A DNA stretch of 64,000 nt, from the NCBI GenBank assembly GCA_001939145.1, contig LSRX01000328.1, forward strand, positions 1-64,000. The letters are read 5' to 3'. Position numbers and translations under genes: made by a program. Source of the DNA: Symbiodinium microadriaticum. Lineage: Eukaryota > Sar > Dinophyceae > Suessiales > Symbiodiniaceae. Position 1 is the stretch's first letter. Each line of letters begins with the position of its first letter. Below, in pieces: positions 40,577 through 47,293 of the stretch. The notes under the pieces were generated by a model, which saw nothing but the letters and a program-made list of their open reading frames with translations, did not search any database and had not been told where the DNA came from.

Positions 40577-41435
40577 TATATATATATAGATTTATTTATT
40601 TATTTATAATTATAATGTACAGTAGTCTCCCCTCATTTCGGTGTTCAATAGATGCAGTGTCGTACCTTCGCGGAGTCGCAGCAAGACGAAACAATTGAAG
40701 CAGGCTTTCCTCTGCCGTCGAAGTCAGAAGCTATGGATGTTTAATTTCGAGGCTGGTCTGGCTTGGACTATTAGTGGTCTTCTATCTAACAGAGCTCAGC
40801 ACAGTTCTCTTGCCGAAATGCACCAGCCACCAGTCACAACTGCAATCGGGATCATATTGTATTCGTGGCAGTTACCGAGTATTCCAAATCCATCAGCCCA
40901 TCAACGCTTCCCTAGACAACTGAGTGTGTTGGTGATTCGGCGGCAGGTGGACATACCTGGCGGCACATTCGCCCGCACCGGGATGTTCTCTATGAGAATC
41001 GATGGTGGAGAGACGGAGATGAAATTCCGTCGAGTATACCGGCTGCTAAGGCAACGGAACTACCCGGTGCTACTGACAGATGCAAAAGCCATGTCACTGA
41101 CCCACCTGAATCGCCTCGTTCAGAGCAAGGGCGTGCTGCTCGCCGTGTGCTCGGCAGACTATGGCGAAATGGAGGTCCCAGATCCGAGCAAGCGCTCCTC
41201 ATATGAGGAGCTCCAGTTCGCTTGGGACCGGGATATCGAGATTCTACCCCTGAGGCTTCGTGACGACTGGCCCCCAAGGGCCACCTTCGGCCCCGAACAC
41301 CCCTACGACAAGGACGGCAAGGCCGACGCCCTCCTCGCCGCAACCATTCCACCCAGCAAGATCTATGTGGAGTGCCGGGAAAAATCTGAGAACTGGATCG
41401 CTGCACAGATCGCGAAGAAGTTGCGCGGCCCTTGA
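20274..41435 (+). CDS. Helicase-TIR gene, copy B (whole span, split by a transposon)
   Basis: Second copy, same strand and exon order as copy A. It keeps the exons lost in copy A (25002-25101, 25498-25578). The DNA between its exons at 26783 and 36444 is expanded to 9.66 kb by a 9,547-bp insertion, against about 265 bp in copy A. If the whole insertion lies in an intron it could still be spliced out; if not, copy B is two half genes. The stop at 26392-26394 just upstream raises the further possibility that the two halves were always separate genes. Helicase motifs and the TIR-like domain read open. Confidence 0.55.
20455..20545 (+). CDS. Copy B exon 2 (unrecognised)
   Basis: Partner of 588-690, with QPEASLERC against QPEASVNGC. 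Several small indels relative to copy A make this weak. Confidence 0.25.
20640..21183 (-). pseudogene. Retroelement remnant, RNase H-like, in copy B only
   Basis: On the minus strand, a 157-codon frame at 20710-21183 contains LEAWPNAVRVSGLFPSLEGV, then FDEPAHLLVDGC and AVAAWAVVLAEE. The pair h-h-x-D-G-C/S ... AAWAVV is the first-strand Asp and following strand of RNase H domains in dinoflagellate LINE-type elements as I remember them. The T of the usual TDGS is a V here. Absent from the equivalent part of copy A. On the plus strand, NKKVSWLIEQTGLMGNG is a competing reading. Confidence 0.4.
21225..21372 (+). CDS. Coiled-coil exon in copy B region
   Basis: Opens after AGGTCGGGAG with IKADQYERMMEMEKQMAKMQ, then QDQEALLAELASVRRQLANA and GGGGCLL, stop. 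A strong heptad pattern and clean end make this protein-like. No partner seen in copy A, so it may belong to inserted DNA, perhaps the same element as the RNase H remnant next to it. Confidence 0.45.
21700..21870. repeat. TTTAGGG-type spacer
   Basis: Degenerate TTTAGGG/TTAAGGG repeat leading to the next copy B exon. Confidence 0.8.
21871..21931 (+). CDS. Copy B exon 3 (short helix)
   Basis: After GCTGACAG| encodes TLQETLLLSLKEEARRLKAS. Partner of copy A 2681-2746. Confidence 0.45.
21932..22970 (+). other. Copy B intron
   Basis: Starts and ends with TTTAGGG/CCCTAAA repeat. 22107-22620 is unique DNA; its first 60 bases resemble copy A 2935-3000 (TTTCG..CTTGG..TTGGGGCC). A 134-codon open frame at 22107-22511 is Cys/Ser-rich and not conserved as protein in copy A, so I do not call it a gene. 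Confidence 0.45.
22971..23091 (+). CDS. Copy B exon 4 (IDPSYHGHIRDDA block)
   Basis: After GCTCCAG| encodes DRDQEAAIAESKEIDPSYHG then HIRDDAETCWISFPGKYAAG. Partner of 3111-3233. The changes T to K and R to E are single-base, with the third positions also varied. Confidence 0.55.
23299..23387 (+). CDS. Copy B exon 5
   Basis: Encodes RAKSFKAFLRRGWEALVKEP then VLQTVSV. This copy reads through where copy A is shifted, so it is probably the ancestral form. Confidence 0.5.
23388..23898. repeat. Copy B intron, CCCTAAA and (TA)n
   Basis: CCCTAAA variants 23500-23750, (TA)n/(CA)n 23794-23846, then AAAGATTAAGG shared with copy A at 4246. Confidence 0.75.
23899..23962 (+). CDS. Copy B exon 6 (small exon)
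   Basis: After TCCGGCAG| encodes EFHLDSVACVFLCSPADG. Partner of 4276-4340. Confidence 0.5.
23963..24160. repeat. TTTAGGG array with a 60-75 bp higher-order unit
   Basis: A block of TTTAGGG, TTAGGGG and TTTCGGG units in the same order repeats about three times (GGGCTTAGGGGTTTAGGGGT then TTCGGG). Higher-order structure shows local tandem duplication on top of the 7-bp unit. Confidence 0.8.
24161..24748 (+). other. Copy B intron
   Basis: Two diverged repeats of ATGATTACCAATA-TTTTCCT at 24199 and 24250, then unique DNA and a CCATCC/CTACC/CTGCC tract at 24480-24625. No gene seen. Confidence 0.45.
24749..25101 (+). CDS. Copy B exon 7 (full-length)
   Basis: Encodes GKHADDPQNPGKCYCARIYG, ERDFKAFGYLSVLKAPY, KKHWEKAAAMNAVPIRQ, KAVEQWEKMGRTASWGCEWY and VEKKQRLKAVFFPGQ, then a GTGGGA donor. 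It supplies the sequence lost from copy A. Rich in Lys/Glu with several Trp and Cys. No family recognised. Confidence 0.65.
25102..25497 (+). other. Intron bounded by direct repeats
   Basis: The sequence CCGGGCCAGGTGGG spans both splice junctions (25094-25107 and 25490-25503). Splicing at CCAG|GTGGG on both sides joins FFPGQ to VGYGIPTMED in frame. Direct repeats at intron ends are known in dinoflagellates. Confidence 0.65.
25498..25578 (+). CDS. Copy B exon 8
   Basis: Encodes VGYGIPTMEDLSDCEVDLWD then GETQLQLR, in phase with the preceding exon. No equivalent in copy A, where the N and repeat array stand instead. Confidence 0.6.
25746..25870 (+). CDS. Copy B exon 8b, possible
   Basis: Open frame with WPALALIQRHERRNLATYLN then VKQGPWSEKKLYLHHLQRHG. 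Protein-like composition. Copy A has no readable match at about 6090-6180, so support rests on this copy alone. Confidence 0.4.
25923..26220 (+). CDS. Copy B exon 9 (basic/acidic domain)
   Basis: Partner of 6271-6571. Contains GCGGSQKSELATANLMQKQH, YEEVDVTAFLKNEFPLGAEV and STEFVWQIKCDD, ending at |GTGAGT. Confidence 0.6.
26290..26394 (+). CDS. Copy B exon 10, ends in a stop codon
   Basis: Encodes KTTKDIFEARQVRHLNVAVE then QLLHRWGGGPR and TGA. See the copy A partner at 6611-6726 for the meaning of the shared stop. Confidence 0.55.
   Translation, partial: NLPKTTKDIFEARQVRHLNVAVEQLLHRWGGGPR
26554..26783 (+). CDS. Copy B exon 11 (uninterrupted)
   Basis: Encodes CLPDIELRHPTACRLRSGTP, ALSIGIQIPNVESLLALRD and RVLSGDFDRRVNEGLARGAP without the 121-bp intron found in copy A. 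After 26783 the copies can still be aligned to GAGAAGATAC at 26860, where the transposon begins. Confidence 0.6.
26868..26944. repeat. Left terminal inverted repeats of the transposon
   Basis: Two versions: GTGGAAGTCGGCCCTTGTTT at 26869 and CCAGAAAGTCGGGCCTTGTT at 26923. Both pair with the reversed right end, CCAGTGAAAGTCGGGCCTTA, read from 36401 leftward. Confidence 0.65.
27111..27335. repeat. Three tandem 80-87 bp units
   Basis: Units start at 27111, 27198 and 27278 with ATCGAG and include ATGGGGAATGGCTGG, GCTGCCACTGA and GGGCGCTTGTGGA. Part of the complex left arm of the transposon. Open frames across it repeat with the unit and are not genes. Confidence 0.8.
27577..27650. repeat. Left subterminal GTCGGGAA repeats
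   Basis: AGTCGGGAAATAAC, CGTCGGGAAATACC and AGTCGGGAATCATG plus GTCAGGAA variants. The reverse complement (TTCCCGACTCCTGCC) occurs at least three times at 35822-35880. Such clusters are usually transposase-binding sites. Confidence 0.6.
27673..27708. repeat. Perfect 36-bp palindrome
   Basis: GTGCTGCTGTCATGTAAA followed directly by its exact reverse complement. The core TCATGTAAATTTACATGA recurs, slightly altered, at 30543-30566 and 35752-35781. Confidence 0.9.
27709..28347 (+). other. Transposon interior, left part
   Basis: Unique DNA with an AAGC-rich tract at 27902-27965. Open frames occur on both strands, but none has a recognisable domain. Probably the upstream region of the transposase. 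Confidence 0.35.
28348..29100 (+). CDS. Transposon ORF, 250 codons, N-terminal part of the transposase?
   Basis: Longest open frame in the transposon. Pro/Ser-rich first half, then RGRFRYQCLAREADRC and TPTQLWQRLQLPGVL. Precedes the readable transposase pieces on the same strand. No domain is visible. A minus-strand frame of 287 codons (27747-28610) overlaps it, and I cannot exclude that one. Confidence 0.35.
   Translation: MSATCPPTYLDWPSQFGWGEPQQPDPLPTLAAEGRRPPPDSQCRSFPIMATATDHAAGAMSSSVESMMLPRQQAVARDCATATISSTTSSLPQMIVPSISSEFHGPDLGRLLPAPAEALEHGSTVRGPSHALHAVPGEPRTTASTLPLASSPWPLAYGPSRSTRGRFRYQCLAREADRCLRTTSSDVPLTPTQLWQRLQLPGVLDRACDASGEPIALGLPFLGSGLIIPMQEASRCSDHDALTSLALSSP
29171..31364 (+). pseudogene. 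Decayed transposase with SWIM-type zinc finger (Mutator-like)
   Basis: Several overlapping frames must be stepped through, so at least three frameshifts are present. Readable pieces: FNMAPKSDWVMVQQPSAD and CTFSWRHELSLDLRTLL (29360-29620); LRKWLQSQIWFTASALMWNP and REAWGRGMWEADWL (29750-30000); CMESFWADVKKGLR (30055), then LPMDKALQAVLASIQ (30105); PTEEGSQQIRLFWVGTYLLY (30240). At 30849-30893, CSCFYDQTRGQCVHC has the C-x-C-(n)-C-x-H spacing of a SWIM zinc finger, a common C-terminal part of Mutator-like transposases. A basic tail RYRKRKQNAEKKRKAQ follows at about 31080. I could not see the DDE catalytic triad. Confidence 0.5.
30543..30566. repeat. Near-palindrome, second copy
   Basis: GCGTCAAGTAAATTTACATG then ACGC; one mismatch from perfect. 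Lies inside the transposase region, just after a stop codon, between the transposase middle part and the SWIM motif. Confidence 0.8.
31365..32270 (+). other. Transposon interior, unassigned
   Basis: Open frames on both strands up to about 140 codons, none recognised. Codon-like composition suggests decayed coding DNA. Confidence 0.3.
32281..32455. repeat. 37-40 bp minisatellite, 5 copies
   Basis: Unit GTAGTCTGTGGGGTTGGGCA plus CTCCAGGGAGTCTCACG; the first copies vary in length. Confidence 0.85.
32874..33119. repeat. Tandem duplication, 123-bp period
   Basis: CCAAGCAACATGTCTTTGGA to GCCCGACA is repeated at 32874 and 32997 with only about four differences, so it is recent. Confidence 0.9.
33106..33558 (+). 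CDS. Transposon ORF, 150 codons, unrecognised
   Basis: Begins KMAKPRKRPDSSPVPHLRRT and later PTLAGRTLKGSMLYPQPSAQ. A second frame at 33420-33761 continues with a Gln/Lys-rich stretch (YRKQLRLRQGWPQQQQ). The two may be one broken gene, a second product of the transposon. No family assigned. Confidence 0.3.
   Translation: MPDTHRDITNIRKMAKPRKRPDSSPVPHLRRTAAVVTQTAAVFLKACLRETFPDFEGSGHNRPKVSALKKRTCHPVCCALRGEVAFPAYGEDKPEILPSMLLGFICVKVAPTLAGRTLKGSMLYPQPSAQSAFGRSFRQAVLAATVLSGT
33762..35560 (+). other. Transposon interior, right part
   Basis: Fragments such as MVGLQTGRATILHVCALHVA (33813) and EDWRRKYNHLLRRSAAWRAG (34150, + strand) look protein-like but change frame within 100 codons. TTTAGGG-type repeat appears only at 35572-35610. 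Probably a decayed second gene. Confidence 0.3.
35752..35915. repeat. Right palindrome and subterminal TTCCCGAC repeats
   Basis: Palindrome CGGGCGTCATGTAAATTTAC then AGGACGCCCG (35752-35781, one mismatch), followed by TTTCCCGACTCCTGCC, TTCCCGACTCCTGCTG and TTCCCGACTTCTGCC. This is the mirror image of the left arm at 27577-27708, in inverted orientation. Confidence 0.75.
36376..36400. repeat. Right terminal inverted repeat
   Basis: CCAACATAAGGCCCGACTTT then CACTG; its reverse complement pairs with 26868-26889 and 26922-26944. The element ends 7 bases later at TAC. Confidence 0.65.
36444..36540 (+). CDS. Copy B exon 12 (FKVKFDKSRLFELYEDSLLG)
   Basis: First copy B exon to the right of the transposon. 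Encodes EFKVKFDKSRLFELYEDSLL then GLKELTEHQK and |GTGGAG. Partner of 7784-7878. Confidence 0.6.
36763..37262 (+). CDS. Copy B helicase core 1: Walker A and B, with a 65-nt interruption
   Basis: GAGKTFVAVQHVLEHL and CDMVVYDESHHIFSLPPEV are intact. Between MRLASRASAQ (to about 36972) and NHSEPELVQSR (from about 37036) copy B has about 65 extra bases ending in GCCCAG; copy A joins the two parts directly. It is probably a small intron, otherwise a frameshift. Confidence 0.7.
37368..37445 (+). CDS. Copy B helicase core 2: motif III
   Basis: 78 nt, CACTTAG| to |GTGAGC. Encodes EMSSTLLPSLSAERRLLLSD then ESQSAS. Confidence 0.7.
37770..37860 (+). CDS. Copy B helicase core 3: motif IV-like
   Basis: Encodes TYPDMARVKLSEVVRNTKRV then VAAAATF. 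A 12-base G run follows at 37862 and may mark the donor side. Confidence 0.6.
37978..38080 (+). CDS. Copy B helicase exon (SLGSDGPPLKTFLFD)
   Basis: Partner of 9281-9390; encodes VSSLGSDGPPLKTFLFDQAA. Confidence 0.55.
38285..38390 (+). CDS. Copy B helicase exon (EHIIKALWHV)
   Basis: Encodes FDAASEVGEDLPKAYAEHII then KALWHVIKTLGFP. Partner of 9475-9577. Confidence 0.6.
38499..38612 (+). CDS. Copy B helicase exon (VALLVPDSDICRKI)
   Basis: Encodes TFPDISLHERVALLVPDSDI then CRKIKQILQKHLQLGC. The frame stays open to 38720, but copy A does not support the extension. Confidence 0.6.
38613..39276. repeat. Copy B intron, CCCTAAA repeat
   Basis: Degenerate CCCTAAA with a small AT-rich block at 39020-39160 (GGACCTTATTGAGGGGGTCT type) that resembles the introner-like modules elsewhere. 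Confidence 0.65.
39277..39374 (+). CDS. Copy B helicase exon (SLRLVSFEESLSYLPERLLG)
   Basis: After CTCCCAG|; nearly identical to 11175-11272, with C for R in GCSKQAG. Confidence 0.6.
39708..40190 (+). CDS. Copy B helicase core 4: motifs V and VI
   Basis: Encodes KIVLDTVDNAEGLEQLVVVC, then SRLYRGLTRSQLLAIVVNE and GWLEFLGMVTFSE. The acidic/Ala tail is longer than in copy A (AHGAPAGASAVAGASQTVGD). The open frame runs to 40295, but the donor is probably earlier. Confidence 0.75.
40361..40460 (+). CDS. Copy B exon (QVWDTSGNTMSKPTSLLFNP)
   Basis: After GGCAGCCCAG|; partner of 13915-14015. Confidence 0.6.
40475..40610. repeat. (CT)n / (TA)n microsatellite
   Basis: CTCTCT-rich tract 40475-40575, then TATATATATA and TTTATTTATT. 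Confidence 0.9.
40947..41435 (+). CDS. Copy B TIR-like domain, single exon
   Basis: After CGGCGGCAG| encodes GMFSMRIDGGETEMKFRRVY, LLRQRNYPVLLTDAKAMSLT, SKGVLLAVCSADYGEM, YEELQFAWDRDIEILPLRLR, FGPEHPYDKDGKADALLAAT and IPPSKIYVECREK, ending NWIAAQIAKKLRGP and TGA. The domain is complete, uninterrupted and more canonical than in copy A. The upstream frame is open to 40641, but copy A supports only from about here. The Glu of EELQFA aligns with the TIR NADase Glu position; this is inference. Confidence 0.75.
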   Translation: MDIPGGTFARTGMFSMRIDGGETEMKFRRVYRLLRQRNYPVLLTDAKAMSLTHLNRLVQSKGVLLAVCSADYGEMEVPDPSKRSSYEELQFAWDRDIEILPLRLRDDWPPRATFGPEHPYDKDGKADALLAATIPPSKIYVECREKSENWIAAQIAKKLRGP

Positions 41436-42300
41436 GAGACAGGCCTGGATGGCCTAAACCCGAGACCCTTAGGGTGAAGCTTGGATGCAGTAGCTGTAGC
41501 ATGCTGTAGCTCACACGCACCGCGCTTCAGTCTTTCCGCTCTTTTACCCGTGGGGCCATAGTCCTGGTCTCACCACCGCAAGCTGAGCCTACGGGATGTG
41601 GATGGCGCGGAGCCAGGTGCTTGGTGCCAGTAGCTGTGAGGACTGTGGGAAGTCGCGAACCTACCCACGACGTGCCTGAGCGATGTTGGTGCAAGAGAAT
41701 CGGCTGGGACTGCGGAACTGCTTATGTTTTACGGGCCAATGGTCCAGAGCGGAGGGGCAACCCTACTCCCCCTAAAGCCCCCGAGCGCCGAAAACCGCGG
41801 ACGCACTGCAGACACTCGGGCAAGAACTACACGTTCGGCCCCGTGTCTCGGAGAGCCATTCCTGTGTCTGGGAGCACTTCACATGGGAGCAGCCCGGTGA
41901 CCCCACAAAAGGACACCAAGGAACGCCTTGCCAGGCGGCCCAGAGCTTCAAGTAGAAAGCCTTCGACGACGGCGCGGTGTCGGAGTATTCGGTGGGGACA
42001 GCATGAATCATGGATACCAAGGGATGTTCAATGTGGAATTGCTTTTGCACTTGAAGATTTCGCATGCCACGACAAGCCTCAAGGGATGCATGGCAGTCGC
42101 AAAACCAACTCCGCGAGACGCAGCGGTCGCTCTCTTGGTGCAGAATGCACTGCTTCCCGGAGCTTGGCCTGCCGTGGTGCTGGCACATGCTTGAGATCCC
42201 AGCTGAGGCCTCAAAGCCCAAAGCCCTGCCCGCCCTGAGCCTTGAAGTCAGTGCTGCCGGCCGCCAGCAGACCTGTGCACGATAAACCACGACTCAGACA
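41436..42300 (+). other. 3' flank of copy B, possible small exons
   Basis: Protein-like pieces: VWEHFTWEQPGDPTKG (41863-41930), KAFDDGAVSEYSVGTA (41957-42004) and PTPRDAAVALLVQNALLPGA then WPAVVLAHA with a stop (to 42194). The last matches the end of unit A at 19640-19770. They may be exons of a downstream gene, duplicated with the helicase-TIR gene. A 172-codon minus-strand frame overlaps and I consider it a shadow. Confidence 0.35.
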
Positions 42301-43380
42301 TGAAGCATGTAGTTGAGAGCAAGAAGCCTTTCTAGCCTCTGCATGTGTTGTACAAGTGAAGTATGATGACGACAGTAAGCACACCAGCGATTTTGATTGA
42401 ATATTTTGAGCCTAAAACTCTACGTACATAACGACCAAGCACGTTGCTCAAGCGGTCTCTTCTTCTTGCACACTGGCCGTTTCCCTGGTGCGCATCATGA
42501 CGACGGGGCGCTTCTGTCAACGTGGCTTGGAGCACAGACAAAGACACTAAAGTCGAGTTGTGTGTTTTCCTGAGGGAGCAAGCTTCGCTGTGCACGAGAT
42601 GGATGTCATATTGGAGGGGAGGGTGCCAATCGTTGGTTTCAACTTACCGCCTTCGGCGTAGCTTTACTGGTCTCTTTGCACTCAGGCATTCCCCTTCGGA
42701 ATAGAAGTGAAGACAATGGCAGCAGCAAGAACAAGAACACGCCTGTTTTCGCAGCAGTCTCAACACGAGCATGTCTTCGAGCAGCACTGCTTTAGGTTTC
42801 ATGCCTTCCCGACGAATGACAAACGGCACTTTTGAGTTTAGCAAGTAACTACTCGTCCCAGAATCATGAGAAACATGAGCAGATGGAGGATTATTGGAAG
42901 TCATGAGGACCATGACAACAGCGAGAACGATGTGCGCAGAACAGCAGGACATCAATCCAGCGGCAGTGCAGGAAAAAGAGCCGTCAGAACAGCGAATGTA
43001 TTGAAACTACGAGAGCAAGGAGAGCAGTAAATGAAATGAACATCGACAATGATGCCAGTAATGGCCACTACGCTGATAATACATCTTCATGTGGCTGTTC
43101 AGATGATCCCGACCGTAATCCAGACGGGATGAAGAGCGACAAGGAACAACTACGGCAAGCGTGACACTGGAGTTACCTATAGCGACCTTGATTACGCAAA
43201 AGAGGTGACTAGGAATGATCTGTGATCATGCTGATACTCTTGATGGTCGTCATCCTTAGCTCGAGACAGCGCTACCACGGGGAAGAGGGCAATCCAGGGC
43301 GAGGGTAGTAGAGGTGGAAAACAAGTGCAACCCTTTTCGGATTTGGGCGATGGCATTGCTCATAAGAGTGACGTAGCCCT
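42301..43380. other. Unique spacer
   Basis: Non-repetitive, with almost no TTTAGGG units. No frame with recognisable content on either strand. Confidence 0.4.
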
Positions 43381-44923
43381 AAACCCTAAACCCTAAACTC
43401 AACTTCAGTGCCAAATTTAAATGCGAAGCCTTGAAGCCATGAGTCCGACGCCTCCAGCTCTATGCCGAAAAGCCGGCAGCCCGAACGAAACTAGTGTAGG
43501 GGCCTGCCTAATAATTAGAATAATTAGAACACGGTTTTGGGTATGTTATACTATACTTATCATAAGGAACCCTCAAAAATAGAGCCCCCAAACAAAGAGC
43601 ATAGGGAGTCATTAAGGGCCCTAGATTAGTCTCTAAAGTCTAAACCCCTAAACCCCTAAAGTCCCAACCCCTAAACCCCTAAACCCTAAACCCCTAAACT
43701 CTAGTCCCCCTAAACCCCTAAAGCCCTGTGGAGCTCTGAAAAGAACCCGCGGCAAGGGCCGCTGGGCGTCCGGGCTTCCACGATCGGCGCGCTCTTCGCT
43801 TTGCGGCTCGAGCCAAGGGTTCAGGGTTTAGGGTTTAGGGTTTAGGGGTTTAGGGTTTAGGGTTTTCAATAGCATTCGCGGCTTGTTTGGGGGGAGGTTC
43901 GTAGGTTTAGGGGGTTTAGGGTTTAGGGTTTAGGGATTTAGGGGTTTAGAGGTTTAGGGTGTAGGCTTAGCTACACCATGACGCCGATGGCTGATGGGTG
44001 TGTTTGAAGGTTTGGGGATTGGGGCTCAGGGTTTAGGGATTAGCGTTTAGGGTCCTAAAGGGGCTTGAGTTGGGAAGCAGGAAGGCCATTTTGTCTACAT
44101 GCCTATTCTAGGACATTTTCAGGTGGGTAGTTACCGTTATAGGAGCCTTATAGAAGGTCTATATACCTTATAGAAGCCTGGTAGAAGCCCTAAAAACCCT
44201 AAACTCCCCACCTGTAGTTTCCTTTAATGCTCTGTCTTCTTCTTGACAGGCTGAGGGTTGTGGGATCCGGGCTGGCACCTGTCGGGGTTTCAGAAAACCG
44301 GAAGAAGCACCATTACTGCACCCTAAACACCCTGAAAACCCCTAGAAAACAAACCCTGAACCCCTAGACCCCCTTAACCGTAAGCCCCCTAAACACCCTG
44401 AACCCCTAAACCCCTAAACCCCCAAACCCTTAAACCCTAAACCCATAAACCCTAAACCCCTAAACCCCTAAACCCCTAAACCCCCAAACCCTCAAGGCCT
44501 AAACCCCCAAACTGCTAAACCCCGAAACCCCTAAACTCCTAATCCCCTAGAACTGTGAACCCTAGAACCCCTAAATCCCTAGAACCCTGAACCTTGGGAC
44601 CCCTAATCCCGTAATCCCTAAACCTCTAAACCCCTAATCCCCTAGAGCCCTGAACCCCTAAACCCCAATTCTCCCGATCTCCGACTCTGGAGGCCCAGTT
44701 CCACGGTACGCGCGCGCGAGATCTCCCAAATTTGAAGCTCTGAAGCCTGCCCTAGAGGCTTTTATAAGATAGGAATACTAACAGTAGTAATAGTAGGCAT
44801 AATACTAGTAGTAGTAATCAGCATAATTAGTACTCATAGTTGTAATAAGCATAATACTAATAGTAATGAGGAATACTCATAATCCCTTGAGAGGCAAGTC
44901 TGCCTAAAGCCTCTATCTTGCAG
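43381..44923. repeat. TTTAGGG/CCCTAAA spacer before gene C
   Basis: Dense degenerate telomere-type repeat; TTTAGGG at 43818-43960 and CCCTAAA at 44320-44660. Short AT-rich introner-like modules at 43500-43640, 44100-44200 and 44760-44880. At 44251-44325 EGCGIRAGTCRGFRKPEE is a possible Cys-rich exon. Confidence 0.6.
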
Positions 44924-45048
44924 GTGACGCGACATCGTTTAGAGCTGCATCAGGGGAGCTCAACGACGACAACCTGACGGCGTGTCGCTCAGAAATCCCT
45001 GGCCCCGAGTTCTTCGTTCTGATTGCACCGGTTTCGTTTCCCTTCCTC
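44924..45048 (+). CDS. Gene C exon 1 (first recognised)
   Basis: After ATCTTGCAG| encodes DATSFRAASGELNDDNLTAC then RSEIPGPEFFVLIAPVSFPF. One clean frame with a good acceptor. Followed directly by CCCTAAA repeat. Confidence 0.55.
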
Positions 45049-47258
45049 CTAAACCCTAAACCCGAAACCCTAAGCTCTAAACCCTAAACCCTAAAAAGTC
45101 ATGGCCATGATTGTCTGAGCCTTTGTCGTCCCTCCTCCTCATCCTCCTCCTCCTCCTCCTCCTCCTCCTCCTCCTCGTCTCAGCATTCATAAGCATCACT
45201 CACTCTCTTGGTTCCCATACTCCCTGTCTCCACTTTCTTCTTCTACCGTTTGGCTCGTGCTGATGCAGAGTAGTATCGCTGTGAGTATGATGGTGATGAT
45301 AATAATCGTGGTGGTGGCGTAGTGATGATGACGGTCATCGTGATCATCATCATCATCATCATCATCATCATGCTGATTCTGACGATGCTCATGACAAGGA
45401 TGGCGCTGATCATGGTGAGAGTGGTGATTATGGTGGTGCTGCCCATGCCTTGCACCCTTTGCCCTCTTCTTCTTCTTCTTGCGCTCCTCCCACTTGGCCG
45501 GCCCCCCTCGTTTTCCACAAGGAGCTTGATAGCCGTGACACGGGTGAGAGTTGAAACTTGGGGCCTTCGAGCTTCGGCGCCTTTGTGCACATGGCCCTAA
45601 ACCCCATAGGCCCTAAAAAGCCTAAACCGTAATCCCTAAACCCTAAAAGCCGGAACCCTTTTCCCTAAAAGCCTAAAAGCCGGAACCCTTTTCCCTAAAA
45701 GCCTAAAAGCCGGAACAGTATTCCCTAAACCCTAAAAGCCTAAACCGTAATCCCTAAACCCTAAAAGCCTAAACCGGAATCCCTAAACCCCAAAGCAGGA
45801 CTCGACCACGGTCACCACCACCTTCACCTACACCTTCTCCAGCTCGAGCACCGTCAGCTACACCACCACGACCCGAAGTACCAGCCACCTGGCTGCGCTC
45901 TTCGGATTTAGGCTGGGGCTTTGGGGTTTTGGGGTTTTGGGGTTTAGGGGTTTGGGGTTTAGTTTTGGGGTTTTGGGGTTGGTTTGGGTTGGGAGTTACT
46001 CGGAAGCATGCTTCAGCCAAGGTGTGAGGCTTGGGGTGTAGGATTCGTGGTGCGGATCCTACCAGGCCATCCTTGTGCTCACACGGACACGGGTAGCTCC
46101 CTAGATTTGGCTCCCTTTTCGGGTACTTTTGTTAGAAGGGTGCCGTACTGTTTCGGGGAACCTGAAAAGGGATTCTGGTTTAGGGTTTAGCGGTTTAGGG
46201 TTTAGCGGTTTAAGGTTTAGGGTTTAGGGACCCCCACATGCCTCGTAGACGTCGTAGACTCTTCGGGTCTCGACTTGAAAGGTGTTGTGAGTTACACAGC
46301 AACAAACCCTAAACCCTAAACCCTAAACCCCTAAACCCCTAAACCCCTAAACCCCTAAACCCCTAAACCCCCAATCCTAAACCCCAAGCCCCCGCAAACC
46401 CTAAAATGACAAGACGGGCAATCCAGCAGATCCGAATCTAACGGTATCTGTTTTCATGTGCAGCATTCCCATGTCGGAACCGCCCGATCGCAACCGAGAG
46501 ACTTGGGGTTTAGGGGTTTAGGGGTTTAGGGTTTAGGGGTTTAGGGTTTAGGGGTTTAGAGGTTTAGGGGTTTAGGGGTTTAGGGGTTTAGGGGTTTTGG
46601 GGGTTTAGGGTTTAGGGGTTTAGGGTTTAGGGGTTTAGGGGTTTAGGGGTTTAGGGGTTTAGGGTTTAGGGTTTAGGGGTTTAGAGGTTTAGGGTTTAGG
46701 GTCTAGGGGTCTTAGCCCAAACCCAAACACCGCCCAATTCACGCAGAAATTTCCGAGTGCCGGTTCGAGCTAGCCCGTGAACCCTCAGACCAAAGCCCCT
46801 AGATCCGAAACCCCAAAGCTGTCGAAACTGAGCTACGACCACCACCACCGACGACATGCGTCCGATCTGGAACGACGAGATCCTCTTTCAGCCTAGCGAC
46901 GCGCCCTTGCACACGCCAGCGGCTGAGTGCAGGGCTATCGTGGATTTCATCATTGTTGAACCTTTATGCAGTCTTTTGGGCACGTAGCTTTAAGCGGTTC
47001 AAGACCTACTTGGGTTTCAATGTAGAATTGAATCGGAATCAGGGTTTGGACTCCACTTCGGCTTCGCAAGGTAGATTGCAGACGAGAGCGCAGGCTTGAG
47101 ACATCACCACCATCACCACCACAGCCACCACCAGCACCATCCCATCACCATGACCGTCACCGTCACCGTCTCCACCACCACCATCATGATGATCATCACC
47201 ACCATCATCACCACCATCATCATCACCACCGTCATCATCACCAAACATCATCATCACC

Positions 47259-47293
<35 letters not shown>

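Noticed and set aside
41772-42290. A 172-codon minus-strand frame after copy B
   Set aside because: Plus-strand pieces are shared with the end of unit A, so the minus-strand reading is probably a shadow.
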